In this document: positions 8,119 through 16,273 of the stretch, piece after piece
How the letters are laid out: each line of letters begins with the position of its first letter
Numbering within the stretch: the first letter of the stretch is position 1
From: Chitinophagaceae bacterium UBA4407
GTDB lineage: Bacteria > Bacteroidota > Bacteroidia > Chitinophagales > Chitinophagaceae
Direction of reading: 5' to 3'
NCBI GenBank assembly: GCA_002390845.1
Contig: DGQT01000032.1
Coordinates: 1-29,140 of the forward strand
DNA: 29,140 bases
The notes under the pieces: generated by a model
The model's database searches: none
What the model was told of the DNA's origin: nothing
What the model saw: the letters and a program-made list of their open reading frames with translations, nothing else
Translations under genes and position numbers: made by a program

Positions 8119-8808
8119 ATGAACCGCATAGACAGACTTTTTGGAATACTTACTTTGCTGCAGTCAAAAAAATATGTTACCGCAGAAAAGATTGCCTGCA
8201 AATTTGATATGAGCGTTCGTACCGTGTACAGGGATATTAAAGCATTAGGTGAATCTGGTATTCCCGTAAACTTTGAGCCGCACAAAGGCTACTTTATTAT
8301 GCAGGGTTTTTTCCTGCCGCCGGTTTCGTTTACAACAGAAGAAGCAAACGCATTTCTGCTGATGGAAAAGTTTGTTCAGGGCTTTGCAGATAAAGGCACA
8401 CAAACGCATTATACCAGTGGATTGAATAAAGTAAAATCTGTATTACGCGCTGCACAAAAAGAAAAAATTGATACGCTTACAGATAATATAAAAATGCAAT
8501 TACCGCCATGCTTTAACCAGGATTTTGAATACCTGCCGGTGCTTCAAAACGCTATTGCTGCAAAGACTATCGTAAGTATAGAATATAGAAATAACAACAG
8601 CGAAATAAGCAAACGTAACATAGAACCAATAGGCCTTATCTTTTATGCTTTTGGCTGGCATTTAATTGGCTGGTGCCAGATGCGGAAAGACTACCGCGAC
8701 TTTAAAGTATTGCGTATTTTAAGGCTTCATAATACAGAACTACCCTTTACAAAAACTGACCACATTGAAGTAAATGAATACATGAAAATGCTTCCTGTAA
8801 ATTATTAA
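8119..8808 (+). CDS. YafY-type HTH and WYL-domain transcriptional regulator
   Basis: 229 residues. The N-terminal DeoR/HTH_11-type winged helix is at about 3-60 (LLQSKKYVTAEKIACKF followed by MSVRTVYRDIKALGESGIP). A WYL ligand-sensing domain is at about 140-215 (SIEYRNNNSEISKRNIEPIG and WHLIGWCQMRKDYRDFKVLRI). Family members are often about 300 residues; this one is a compact form lacking the C-terminal extension. WYL regulators bind DNA and respond to small ligands or nucleic acids. The DinB-family gene begins 66 bp downstream on the same strand, a common pairing, so that gene is a plausible target or operon partner. Confidence 0.85.
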   Translation: MNRIDRLFGILTLLQSKKYVTAEKIACKFDMSVRTVYRDIKALGESGIPVNFEPHKGYFIMQGFFLPPVSFTTEEANAFLLMEKFVQGFADKGTQTHYTSGLNKVKSVLRAAQKEKIDTLTDNIKMQLPPCFNQDFEYLPVLQNAIAAKTIVSIEYRNNNSEISKRNIEPIGLIFYAFGWHLIGWCQMRKDYRDFKVLRILRLHNTELPFTKTDHIEVNEYMKMLPVNY

Positions 8809-8874
8809 AAGTACACTGCCATAGGGTTGTCAGTAACGCATATTTTCTTTGTGTTATAAAACAAAAAGAAAATT

Positions 8875-9372
8875 ATGAACATCATTAAATCGCTCCTTAA
8901 AGAAATGGAGCAGGAAGCAAACACTACCAGAAAAATGTTACAGCGTATACCTGATGACAAATACGACTGGAAGCCGCATGCAAAAAGTATGACCATAAAA
9001 AGCCTGGCCACCCACATAGCCGAACTTCCAACATGGGTACCGATGGTTCTTAACACAACTGAGCTTGATTTTGCAGGCAGTCCCTACAACCCTGTAGTAA
9101 TTAATAGTACTACAGAATTAATGGAACATTTTGAAAAATCTCTGGCTGAAGGTAAAGAAGCAATTGAAAAAGCAACAGAAGAAGACCTTGAACCAAACTG
9201 GACGCTACGCAATGGTGAAGAAATTTACAGTGTTTCAACAAAGGCAGAATTTATACGGCTCACCTATTGCCAGATCGTTCACCACAGGGCACAGATGGGC
9301 GTTTACCTGCGTCTGCTGGATATACCGATACCCGGCAGTTACGGTCCAAGCGCCGATGATATGAGTTTCTGA
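8875..9372 (+). CDS. DinB-family protein (four-helix bundle), incomplete metal triad
   Basis: 165 residues with the DinB/YfiT-like helical bundle: first-helix region KSLLKEMEQEANTTRKMLQRIP, second-helix ATHIAELPTW with H47, and last-helix CQIVHHRAQMGVYLRLL with H136/H137. The family normally coordinates a divalent metal with one His in helix 2 and an HxxxH pair in the last helix. Here the first member of that pair appears to be Q133 (aligned with H135 of the paralogue at 15702-16202), leaving H47 and H137. The biochemical role is unknown; relatives include thiol transferases and stress proteins. The end motif PGSYGPSADDMSF is shared with the paralogue. A strong terminator follows directly, so the WYL regulator and this gene form a closed unit. 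Confidence 0.85.
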   Translation: MNIIKSLLKEMEQEANTTRKMLQRIPDDKYDWKPHAKSMTIKSLATHIAELPTWVPMVLNTTELDFAGSPYNPVVINSTTELMEHFEKSLAEGKEAIEKATEEDLEPNWTLRNGEEIYSVSTKAEFIRLTYCQIVHHRAQMGVYLRLLDIPIPGSYGPSADDMSF

Positions 9373-9386
9373 TTAATCATCATTTG

Positions 9387-9443
9387 AATAGAGGCTATTG
9401 GTGCAAAACAAACCTGCAGCAATAGCCTCTATTGTATTTTTTG
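9387..9443 (+). terminator. Rho-independent terminator after the DinB gene
   Basis: A perfect 14-bp stem, AATAGAGGCTATTG (9387-9400) with CAATAGCCTCTATT (9420-9433), has a 19-nt loop and is followed by GTATTTTTTG. It begins 15 bp after the stop codon. Confidence 0.9.
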
Positions 9444-9472
9444 AAACAGTTAACAGTTACTGTAAATATTTC
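9440..9472 (+). promoter_or_regulatory. Candidate promoter and operator for the DUF4136-porin operon
   Basis: TTTG at 9440-9443 lies 19 bp upstream of TAAATATTTC (from 9463), a loose match to the Bacteroidota TTTG-N19-TAnnTTTG promoter. Between the two boxes is ACAGTTACTGT (9453-9463), an odd-length perfect palindrome preceded by a direct AACAGTT repeat. A regulator bound there would block the promoter. The TTTG overlaps the end of the preceding terminator. Confidence 0.35.
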
Positions 9473-9500
9473 TTAAAACCCCATTCCCGGTGAAACCAAG

Positions 9501-9539
9501 GTGAAAAATTTCGTTCATAAGGAACATAAAATTTTTCAC
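9501..9539 (+). promoter_or_regulatory. 5'-UTR hairpin ending 4 nt before the start codon
   Basis: GTGAAAAATT (9501-9510) pairs perfectly with AATTTTTCAC (9530-9539), and an inner GTTC/GAAC (9513-9516, 9522-9525) also pairs. The ATG is at 9544. GGTGAAA occurs twice as a direct repeat, at 9489-9495 and 9500-9506. The position could hide the translation start in RNA, or the site could be a dimeric operator. The pattern is directly visible; the role is inferred. Confidence 0.5.
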
Positions 9540-9543
9540 GATT

Positions 9544-10176
9544 ATGAAAACATCTCATTTATTTACCGCTGGTTTGGCAGGAATGCTTTTGTTTCTTGCC
9601 AGTTGTAAAAAAGAACCCCTGAACCAGCTTACACAGGCAGAGTCCCGTATCTATATTTCGAGTTATGATTCTGCTGCAAATTTCTCTTCATTTAAAACCT
9701 ACAACATTGCCGATTCTGTTGCCGTAATACGCGATGGCAGTTCCTCAAAACAATTAACAGCAGTTGACCAGGCTTATATTGATGCTGTTAATAAGTACAT
9801 GCAGCAGAAAGGTTATACACTGGTGGGCAAAGATCAAAGCCCCGATATTGGAATTAATATAAACCGTATTTATAATACCACCACAGGTGTAATAGATTAT
9901 ACCGATTACCTGGATTACGGCACATACTGGGATCCTTATTACTGGGGTTATGCAGGCTATGGTTATTATGTGCCTTATGCTTATGGGGTTTACCAGGTTT
10001 CTGAAGGCCTGTTATCCATTGATATGCTTGATCTGAAAAATGCGGCTACCAAAGGAAAAATAGACCTGCTATGGAATGGGCTCATCCGTGGCGAAGGAAT
10101 TTTTAATGCCGCCAATGCCGATTCCGGTATACAAACTTTATTCAGCCAATCAACCTATTTAAAGTCAGCTCAATAA
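9544..10176 (+). CDS. DUF4136-domain lipoprotein
   Basis: 210 residues. The signal peptide has a good lipobox, FLASC (C21), followed by KKEP. The mature part matches the DUF4136 pattern: a FSSFKTYNI strand, an IDAVNKYMQQKGYTLV helix, SPDIGININ, then a Tyr/Gly-rich segment (WDPYYWGYAGYGYYVPYAYG, about 139-158). It ends with GLLSIDMLDLKN and LLWNGLIRGEG. The family is widespread as envelope lipoproteins without a proven activity. The porin-like gene starts 11 bp downstream, so the two are almost certainly co-transcribed and may work together at the outer membrane. A 5'-UTR hairpin and operator-like palindrome precede the gene. Confidence 0.85.
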   Translation: MKTSHLFTAGLAGMLLFLASCKKEPLNQLTQAESRIYISSYDSAANFSSFKTYNIADSVAVIRDGSSSKQLTAVDQAYIDAVNKYMQQKGYTLVGKDQSPDIGININRIYNTTTGVIDYTDYLDYGTYWDPYYWGYAGYGYYVPYAYGVYQVSEGLLSIDMLDLKNAATKGKIDLLWNGLIRGEGIFNAANADSGIQTLFSQSTYLKSAQ

Positions 10177-10187
10177 AAAGATTTAGT

Positions 10188-10817
10188 ATGAAAAAGATAA
10201 CCATTTCGTTTGTTTGTTTATTAATATTATCGGCATTTGCATTGAATGCAGATGCTCAGAAAGGCCAGTTAAAACTCAACCTTGATTATAGTTCCAGTTT
10301 GCCTTTGGGAAATTTTAAAAAAGACCTCATCAGCAATGCTTCGCCACGGGGTGTAAACGGATCTTTCATGTACGGTATTAACAATAAATGGTCAGCAGGT
10401 TTGTCGCTCGGTTACCAGGATTATTATCAAAAATATCCACGCGATGTTTATACTACCGGCGATCACGAAGTAACTTCTGCTGTACTCAGTAATTCCATTC
10501 AAACAATGCCTGTTCTTGCAAAAGCAATGTTCACGCCGCTTGCAGATAGCAAAGCTTTTATACAGCCTTATGTTTCGCTGGGCACTGGTATCAGCATTGT
10601 AGATTTTAGTCAATACCTGGGCGAGTTTTCAAGTACCGCTACCAATGCAAGTTTTACAGTACAGGGTGGTGCAGGAATTATGGTGCCTTTTAAAAAGAAC
10701 AGCGGTGCAGGTTTCAACCTGGGTGCGGGTTACAATTACACAGCTTATAATAAATTCGGCTACAAAAATCTTAATAGCCTTGCATTTAATGCAGGTATAC
10801 ATTTTCCATTAAAATAG
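10188..10817 (+). CDS. Outer-membrane beta-barrel protein (OMP_b-brl/OmpW-like)
   Basis: 209 residues with a signal peptide (MKKITISFVCLLILSAFALNADA-Q). The mature part is a run of alternating amphipathic strands such as LKLNLDYSSSLPLGNF, KWSAGLSLGYQDYY, IQPYVSLGTGISIVDF, AGFNLGAGYNYTAYN and the terminal SLAFNAGIHFPLK. This fits an eight-strand barrel of about 190 residues. It ends in a short basic residue rather than the aromatic residue of classical barrels, as is common in this phylum. It lies 11 bp behind the DUF4136 lipoprotein and is followed by a terminator, closing the operon. No specific substrate or partner can be named from sequence. Confidence 0.82.
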   Translation: MKKITISFVCLLILSAFALNADAQKGQLKLNLDYSSSLPLGNFKKDLISNASPRGVNGSFMYGINNKWSAGLSLGYQDYYQKYPRDVYTTGDHEVTSAVLSNSIQTMPVLAKAMFTPLADSKAFIQPYVSLGTGISIVDFSQYLGEFSSTATNASFTVQGGAGIMVPFKKNSGAGFNLGAGYNYTAYNKFGYKNLNSLAFNAGIHFPLK

Positions 10818-10838
10818 TTTGCTTGTTAGGGTGTTTGG

Positions 10839-10871
10839 AAAAAAGCCTCCAGTGAAAGCCGGGGGTTTTTT
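10839..10871 (+). terminator. Rho-independent terminator of the DUF4136-porin operon
   Basis: A-run 10839-10844 and CCTCC (10846-10850) pair with GGGGG (10861-10865, one G-T wobble) and the T-run 10866-10871, with loop AGTGAAAGCC. It lies 21 bp after the stop codon. Confidence 0.8.
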
Positions 10872-10900
10872 ATTTGTAATTAAACAGCCAAATACAATAT

Positions 10901-11123
10901 TTATGAGCCGGGCTATAGAATATGATTGAAGCTTGGGTTGCGTCGCACTCGTGTGCTGAAGAATAGCTATGAGCTTTTCGCTTCGAGCCTCGAGCTACTG
11001 GGTTTTGCTCGTAGCTCATAGCTTTAAGCTCGCAGCTTGCAGCTTGCAGCTTTTTGCTCCGAACGTACAAGTGTGCGACGCAACGATGCTCAATAAAAGT
11101 TACTTCAGCCCGGCTCAAAAAAA
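10901..11123. repeat. Palindromic intergenic element, copy 5 (complete)
   Basis: The left arm starts TTATGAGCCGGGCT, with core TTGCGTCGCAC at 10938-10948. The right arm has core GTGCGACGCAA at 11073-11083 and ends AGCCCGGCTC plus an A-run to 11123. The interior has its own inverted repeat, AGCTATGAGC (10965-10974) with GCTCATAGCT (11014-11023), then three GCAGCTT direct repeats near 11032-11052. It sits between two convergent genes that each have their own terminator, so it is not needed for termination here. Confidence 0.85.
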
Positions 11124-11151
11124 TGTATTGCTTCAAACAAAACATACGGAT

Positions 11152-11202
11152 AAAAAACAACCGCAGTAATTAAGAAATATATTTTCTCAATTATTGCGGT
11201 TG
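11152..11202 (-). terminator. Rho-independent terminator of the ELWxxDGT-repeat gene
   Basis: CAACCGCAGTAATT (11158-11171) pairs with AATTATTGCGGTTG (11189-11202) with a single wobble. On the minus strand the stem is followed by six T (plus-strand A-run 11152-11157). It lies 22 bp past the stop codon at 11224. Confidence 0.88.
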
Positions 11203-11223
11203 CATATATTCTTAAATAAACGC

Positions 11224-14200
11224 TTACTGTTTTACAAGCTTTATTGTTTTAGTGGCTGTGCCATTGTTAACCGTAATGATGTAAATACCTGCTGTTAATT
11301 TATCTGCGGGAATGCTTACCTGTAAAGCGCCGTTGAGAGAAGTGGTGCTCCATAAAATTTTGCCGTTCATATCACTCAAAGTGATACCCGCATTTTTTAC
11401 ATCGCCTGATAAATGCAACATAGCGTTCGCCGTTACAGGATTGGGGGAAATCTTCGCATTGAAGGTGAGTGGTTTATTGGCTATCACCGCATCCTGCTGC
11501 TCATTATTAACTGCCGCTGCAGAAACCAATGAAGCATCGCCTTCGTAAAGTTCCTGGCCATATTGATAGGTATAACCACCAAAAAATATTTTGTTTCCGC
11601 TGGCAATTAGGCCGGTAATGCTGGTAACGTTTACAAGAGCTGAATCCGCTACCTGATTGGTTCCGGCAGTACTTCCGTCTGAATACCAAAGGTATCCATT
11701 GCTGCTAAAGAAACATTTTCCTGCCGCGCTGCAAAAGCCATCAAAATATGATGGGCTTATACCGGGCGTAAGATCTTTTATTAAACCGGTTTTGTTTGGC
11801 TTGCCATTGGTAGCCCACAATTCGTTACCGTTTACGCCATCATCTGCCGTAAAAAACAAAACGCCGTTTACATCGGTAAGGTAATAAGGGCGGGCATCTG
11901 CATAGCCTGGGTTAATATCTTTTACCAATACGGTACCTGCAACAGTGCCGTCTGTTTTCCAAAGTTCACTTCCATAATCGTAAGAGAATGCGGCAAAATA
12001 AAGCGCATTGTTAGAAACGCAGAACTGGCGGCTGATCTCATTAAGATTATTTGCCTGAGAAGGAAAAATTGAAGCCAGTCTTATGGTACCGGCAGCGGTG
12101 CCATCGCTTGTCCAGAAACTATTGTCGTATCCGGAATTCCCGTCAACCGCGGCAAAATAAATTTTGTTTTTAAAAGCGAAGAAGTCGTATGGATTGGCAC
12201 TGTTGTTACCCGGAAAAATATCTTTAACCATTTGTGTTCCTGCTACGGTGCCATCGCTTTTCCAAAGCTCTGTGCCATTGATATTGTCGTTACCCGCAAA
12301 GTATGCCGTATTGCCTGCAACCGCTATATAAGAGTTATAACTAAAACCAGCATATAATTGTACTGTGCCTCCCGGTGTGCCATCTGTACGCCACACTTCA
12401 TTCTGGCCTGTGTAATTATTATAAACCTGGTAAAACAAGCCCCCGTTATCAGCGGCTGCAATACTGTTTACATAGTAATTGTAATAATCCACATCAACCA
12501 GTTTGGTTACGGTTAAACCATTTGTTTTATAAATCGCAATTGAAGGGCTGCCGGTTGTATACACAATAGATGTAAAATAAACATTGTTAGGCTTAGAAAT
12601 AAAATTCTGGAGGTTGCTGCTATTTTCTCCGGGTATGATATCGGCCAACAATTTTGTACCCGCTGCAGTACCATCAGACCTGTACACTTCCGTTCCATAC
12701 TGTGGTGTATTGGCCGCATAAACTATGCCCCCTGATAAAATTCCCTGTGAACCGGAATAGCTGTTTACATAGGAGCCTGAAGTGGTTGTTTTATTAATAT
12801 CCTTAACCTGTTGCGCCCCTGTAGCAGTAGCATCGGTTTTCCATAGTTCAAGTCCTTTACTTAATGTGCGGGCACTAAACAAAACCTGGCCGTTTACCTG
12901 GGTAAAATTATAAGGACTGGAACTGTAGTTGCCAGGGTTTATATCTGCCACCAATGCAGTTCCAATGGTGGTTCCATCGCTCTTCCACAATTCATAACCA
13001 GATGTATTGTCATATTTTGAAAAAAGCAATTTCCCATAACCGTTTGCAAAAGCGGTCATGGTTTCCTGTACTCCAAAATTCTTTACTGCAAATGTAGTGT
13101 TACCTGTACCTTTCGATGCCCATAGCGAATAGCTGCCATCTGCATTATTAACAGGAAAAAAAAGTGTACTGTCTACCGCGATGATACTATAATAGTCAAT
13201 ATTGGAGCCGCCGGTTCCGGGTGTAGCATCTTTAAGCAATACGATGCCGGCATTGTTCGCCGCATTATACTTATACATTTCACCTCCCGTTGCAGGAGTG
13301 GTAGCTTTCATACATAGCGTATTACCTATTATTGCGAATGGAAGATTTTGAAAAAAGAAAGCATCTTCAAAAGTTACACCATTGCCGCCGGGAGCTATAA
13401 TTGTACCTAAGGCTGTTCCATCTGTAGACCATAATTTACGGCCTGTGCCATCGTTGGCTACAAAATACAAACGGTTATTGTATGGCGTTAAAAAAGCAGG
13501 GCCGTCATAATCGTAGGTAATAGGATTAATGTCTTTTATCATGTAAGTACCTGCAGCAGTGCCGTCGCTACGCCAAAGTTCGCGACCGTAGTTGTATGAA
13601 GTAGCTGTAAAATACAGTAGTCCGTTTGCCGATGAAAACTGAAAAGCAGCATTGGTGCCATTATTCTCGACGTATAAATCTTTTATCATCACTGTTCCGG
13701 CGGTAGTGCCATCTGTTTTCCAAAGCTGACTGCTGAAAAGATAATTACTACCTGCCGACGTAAAAAAAACTGTATTGCCTGCTTCATAAATAAAAGAAGG
13801 CGAGCCATTTCCACCCCCTGTTACAAGATCTTTCAGCAGTTGGGTACCAGCTTCGGTACCATCGCTTGTCCAGAGTTCCTGGCCTTCAGCAGTTGTAGTA
13901 GCAGAAAAATAAAGCTTGCCTTTTGCAACGGTTACCTCATATACATTTGAAGAAGTTGGCCCGGGATTGATATCCTTAACCATATATGTTCCGGCAGCAG
14001 TACCGTCGCTACGCCAGAGCTCGTTGCCGTGAATGCCATCGTCAGCAGAAAAATAACTTACATTATTTAACACGGCAAACTGCGAGTTGGTGTTTGTAAA
14101 ACTAAAATTGTAAGGGTAACTGTCTTTTGATGCGTTCAGGTCTTTCGTTAAGTGAAAATTAGCAGCAGCACTTTTATCAATAAGCTGTGGTATTGTTGCC

Positions 14201-14412
14201 TCAGAAAGATTCTTCATATCAAACATGGTATTTCCATTGCCCTGCTGAGGCCAAACCACACAATGCTTTGCAGTATCATAGCGCACACGCATTGCATCTG
14301 TATATTGCTTTTGTATCGTTGCCAGATTGGCTTTTACACCAGGAGGCTGAGCATGAAGTAACAGTACTGCATTACAAAGCAGTACAGGCATCGTTAGTTT
14401 TCTGAATTTCAT
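11224..14412 (-). CDS. Giant secreted ELWxxDGT-repeat protein with T9SS sorting domain
   Basis: 1062 residues. The signal peptide ends near LLLHAQ (22). From residue 131 to about 930 there are roughly 15-17 copies of the ELWxxDGTxxGT repeat. Good copies include ELWRSDGTAAGT, ELWTSDGTEAGT, ELWKSDGTVAGT and ELWKTDGTVAGT; degenerate ones include SLWASKGTGNTT and EVYRSDGTAAGT. The typical unit is 45-50 residues and continues into xxVKDINPG and LYFxA. This hyperconserved repeat is known from bacterial surface proteins, where it probably builds propeller-like folds, without known activity. The C-terminus (about 985-1062, ISPNPVTANAMLHLS and GIYIITVNNG) is a T9SS type A sorting domain, so the protein is exported and anchored or released at the cell surface. 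It has its own terminator and is probably monocistronic. Near-identical repeats make recombination within the gene possible. Confidence 0.9.
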   Translation of the reverse strand: MKFRKLTMPVLLCNAVLLLHAQPPGVKANLATIQKQYTDAMRVRYDTAKHCVVWPQQGNGNTMFDMKNLSEATIPQLIDKSAAANFHLTKDLNASKDSYPYNFSFTNTNSQFAVLNNVSYFSADDGIHGNELWRSDGTAAGTYMVKDINPGPTSSNVYEVTVAKGKLYFSATTTAEGQELWTSDGTEAGTQLLKDLVTGGGNGSPSFIYEAGNTVFFTSAGSNYLFSSQLWKTDGTTAGTVMIKDLYVENNGTNAAFQFSSANGLLYFTATSYNYGRELWRSDGTAAGTYMIKDINPITYDYDGPAFLTPYNNRLYFVANDGTGRKLWSTDGTALGTIIAPGGNGVTFEDAFFFQNLPFAIIGNTLCMKATTPATGGEMYKYNAANNAGIVLLKDATPGTGGSNIDYYSIIAVDSTLFFPVNNADGSYSLWASKGTGNTTFAVKNFGVQETMTAFANGYGKLLFSKYDNTSGYELWKSDGTTIGTALVADINPGNYSSSPYNFTQVNGQVLFSARTLSKGLELWKTDATATGAQQVKDINKTTTSGSYVNSYSGSQGILSGGIVYAANTPQYGTEVYRSDGTAAGTKLLADIIPGENSSNLQNFISKPNNVYFTSIVYTTGSPSIAIYKTNGLTVTKLVDVDYYNYYVNSIAAADNGGLFYQVYNNYTGQNEVWRTDGTPGGTVQLYAGFSYNSYIAVAGNTAYFAGNDNINGTELWKSDGTVAGTQMVKDIFPGNNSANPYDFFAFKNKIYFAAVDGNSGYDNSFWTSDGTAAGTIRLASIFPSQANNLNEISRQFCVSNNALYFAAFSYDYGSELWKTDGTVAGTVLVKDINPGYADARPYYLTDVNGVLFFTADDGVNGNELWATNGKPNKTGLIKDLTPGISPSYFDGFCSAAGKCFFSSNGYLWYSDGSTAGTNQVADSALVNVTSITGLIASGNKIFFGGYTYQYGQELYEGDASLVSAAAVNNEQQDAVIANKPLTFNAKISPNPVTANAMLHLSGDVKNAGITLSDMNGKILWSTTSLNGALQVSIPADKLTAGIYIITVNNGTATKTIKLVKQ

Positions 14413-14533
14413 GAATTGATGATTTAAAATTTTTGGTATTTACCTGACAAATTATAAATACTTATAGTTGCATCCGCATAAAAAGATTTCGTTTCAAACT
14501 GTAAAGGCAAAGATATTATAAGGGTATTGAATC

Positions 14534-14626
14534 TTTTTGTAGCCCGGCATTCGAAACATTCTGAGGCTTTTGTTGCGTCGCACACTTGAAGTTTCTGTAA
14601 TCCTATGCTGCTTTTACCGAAGCGGG
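14534..14626 (+). repeat. Palindromic intergenic element, copy 6 (single left arm)
   Basis: T-run 14534-14538, AGCCCGGCAT, core TTGCGTCGCAC at 14573-14583, and tail CTTTTACCGAAGCGG at 14611-14625. The tail runs directly into the stop codon of the bestrophin-like gene on the minus strand (14627-14629). It is one of the single-arm group with copies 2 and 3. The remaining part of the 14413-14626 gap is AT-rich leader of the ELWxxDGT gene, with no firm promoter match. Confidence 0.75.
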
Positions 14627-15511
14627 TCAGATAATCTCTGCCACATGCTTATGGATATTCTTTGCCAGTATTTCGGTAGGCACATCGTTAGGATCGCCGC
14701 CAAAAGGGTCTTCAATTTCTTCTGCAATAATTTCAAGACTGGCCAGCACATAAAAAATAAAAGCCACTACCGGAACCACATAATACCCCAGGCTGAACAC
14801 GTAACCGAAAGGTAATGTCATCACGTAAAAGAAAATAAATTTTTTAATAAACACACTGTACGAAAATGGGATGGGTGTATTTTTTATGCGCTCACAACCT
14901 CCACAGATGTCAGTAAAAGACTGCAGTTCTGTATTAAGAAACATCAGCTCTTCGCCTGTAATGTTATTTTCTTTATACAACGAATTAACATGATTAAAGA
15001 TCAGTGCAGCAACCTGGTTGGGTACATGTTTATCATGGTCAATGTTTTTTAAAACACTCCGATGATCCTCCTCCTCAAACAATGCTGTACGTGTTTGCTC
15101 TTTGTGCAAATGATTGTGCAGCGCGTAAGCATAAGCAGGAATAATTCTCCTGAAAAAAATGCGTTGGGCAATTTCGGTTTCAGGCAAAATAGCATTCAGT
15201 TTCATTGCCAGGTTGCGGCTGTTGTTTACAAGGCTTCCCCACAGTTTTCTCCCCTCCCACCAGCGGTCGTATGCTGTATTGGTTCGGAACACCAGCAACA
15301 TAGAAATAGCAAAACCCAGCAGGCCGTGCATTACAGGAATATTTTTAATATAACTGTCAGAACTTAGTCTCCGGTAATTCAGTTCAAAAAAAGCAATGAT
15401 GCCTGTATAAACACAAATACCAATAAGCATGGGTGTAAGTTTGCGCACCGTATCAGCCTTATGAAAACGGAAAATAAATGTAAACCACTCTTTAGGATTG
15501 TAAGAAATCAT
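14627..15511 (-). CDS. Bestrophin-like anion channel family protein
   Basis: 294 residues from the ATG at 15511. A TTG six codons upstream (15529) is possible, but MISYNPKEWF is the usual family start. Features: an amphipathic N-terminus; membrane segments near LTPMLIGICVYTGIIAFFEL and VMHGLLGFAISMLLVF; the family signature FRTNTAYDRWWEGRKLWG; and C-terminal hydrophobic segments around FIFFYVMTLPFGYVFSLGYY and PVVAFIFYVLASLEII. It ends with the acidic EEIEDPFGGDPNDVPT motif. Bacterial bestrophin homologues form pentameric channels in the inner membrane; ion selectivity varies and is not predictable here. The stop codon abuts repeat copy 6. The gene is divergent from the DinB gene at 15702. 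Confidence 0.88.
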   Translation of the reverse strand: MISYNPKEWFTFIFRFHKADTVRKLTPMLIGICVYTGIIAFFELNYRRLSSDSYIKNIPVMHGLLGFAISMLLVFRTNTAYDRWWEGRKLWGSLVNNSRNLAMKLNAILPETEIAQRIFFRRIIPAYAYALHNHLHKEQTRTALFEEEDHRSVLKNIDHDKHVPNQVAALIFNHVNSLYKENNITGEELMFLNTELQSFTDICGGCERIKNTPIPFSYSVFIKKFIFFYVMTLPFGYVFSLGYYVVPVVAFIFYVLASLEIIAEEIEDPFGGDPNDVPTEILAKNIHKHVAEII

Positions 15512-15701
15512 ACACAGGTATTTTACCAAAAATAAGTATTAACATATTACTCTTTTATATGCATTTTCATTCCCAGCAAGACAATACATCTTTTTATTAA
15601 AACGGGAATAAATTTTCGCAAAAGCCCGGCTTACTGCAAGGGTTTATTTAAAATGAATAAAACTTATAAAATAATATCTTTAATGCCTAAACACTTTAAC
15701 T

Positions 15702-16202
15702 ATGCTTGTAAAATCACTTATGGGTGAATTTCTTCACGAAGTTGAAAACACCCGAAAATTATTGACTGCAATTCCCGACAGTTCATTAGGCTGGAAGCCC
15801 TCAGAAAAAAACTGGACCACTGGCCAACTCGCATCACATATTGCCGAAGTGTACAACTGGTACGAACCTACTTTGCACCGAAATGTATTTGATATGGCAA
15901 CATACAAATACGATAAGGGCGATATAAGCAAAGCTGCCAATATTGTAGCAAAATTTGAAGAGAATGTAATAGCTGCAAAAGACTGTCTTGAACGTGCCAC
16001 AGACGAAAGCATGTTCGAAAACTGGAAAATGGTAATGGGCAGCGATGTTCCCATTTTTCCTGAAATGCCCAGAATACAGGTAGTACGCGGTTTTTTAATG
16101 AACCACCTCTACCATCACCGCGGGGAATTAGTTGTTTACCTTCGTGCAACAGGCAACCGCGTTCCCGGCTTGTATGGCCCAACTGTTGACGATAAATTTT
16201 AG
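15702..16202 (+). CDS. DinB-family protein, second paralogue
   Basis: 166 residues, a clear paralogue of the protein at 8875-9372. Shared motifs are the TRKxL helix start, WKPxxKxxT, HIAE and the end PGxYGPxxDD-F. Helix 2 carries H46 (ASHIAEVYNW). The last helix, FLMNHLYHHRGELVVYLR, carries H135, H138 and H139, so the full H46/H135/H139 metal triad is present, unlike in its paralogue. The fold is a four-helix bundle; relatives include metal-dependent thiol transferases, but the substrate is unknown. It is a single gene, divergent from the bestrophin-like gene with about 190 bp between them and followed at once by a terminator. The intergenic region contains no strong promoter match. Confidence 0.86.
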   Translation: MLVKSLMGEFLHEVENTRKLLTAIPDSSLGWKPSEKNWTTGQLASHIAEVYNWYEPTLHRNVFDMATYKYDKGDISKAANIVAKFEENVIAAKDCLERATDESMFENWKMVMGSDVPIFPEMPRIQVVRGFLMNHLYHHRGELVVYLRATGNRVPGLYGPTVDDKF

Positions 16203-16221
16203 ATAATACTTATAAATTTAA

Positions 16222-16260
16222 AGTCAGCACAAACAATGTTTTTGTGCTGGCTTTTATTAT
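16222..16260 (+). terminator. Rho-independent terminator of the second DinB gene
   Basis: AGTCAGCACAAA (16222-16233) pairs with TTTGTGCTGGCT (16241-16252) with one wobble. It is followed by a T-rich tract (TTTATTATTT). Confidence 0.88.
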
Positions 16261-16273
16261 TTATATAAGAAAA

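Noticed and set aside
8119..9372. WYL regulator and DinB gene as a toxin-antitoxin or WYL-linked defence pair
   Set aside because: Neither protein has toxin or nuclease motifs and no defence genes are adjacent; a housekeeping regulator with its target fits better.
10870..11169. Two short reading frames on opposite strands between the porin and the ELWxxDGT gene
   Set aside because: Both are made almost entirely of palindromic element 5, which is open in several frames by chance.
15620..15632. Remnant of a palindromic element between the bestrophin-like and second DinB genes (candidate copy 7)
   Set aside because: Only AGCCCGGCTT is shared, with no core or arm around it; this is too short to call.
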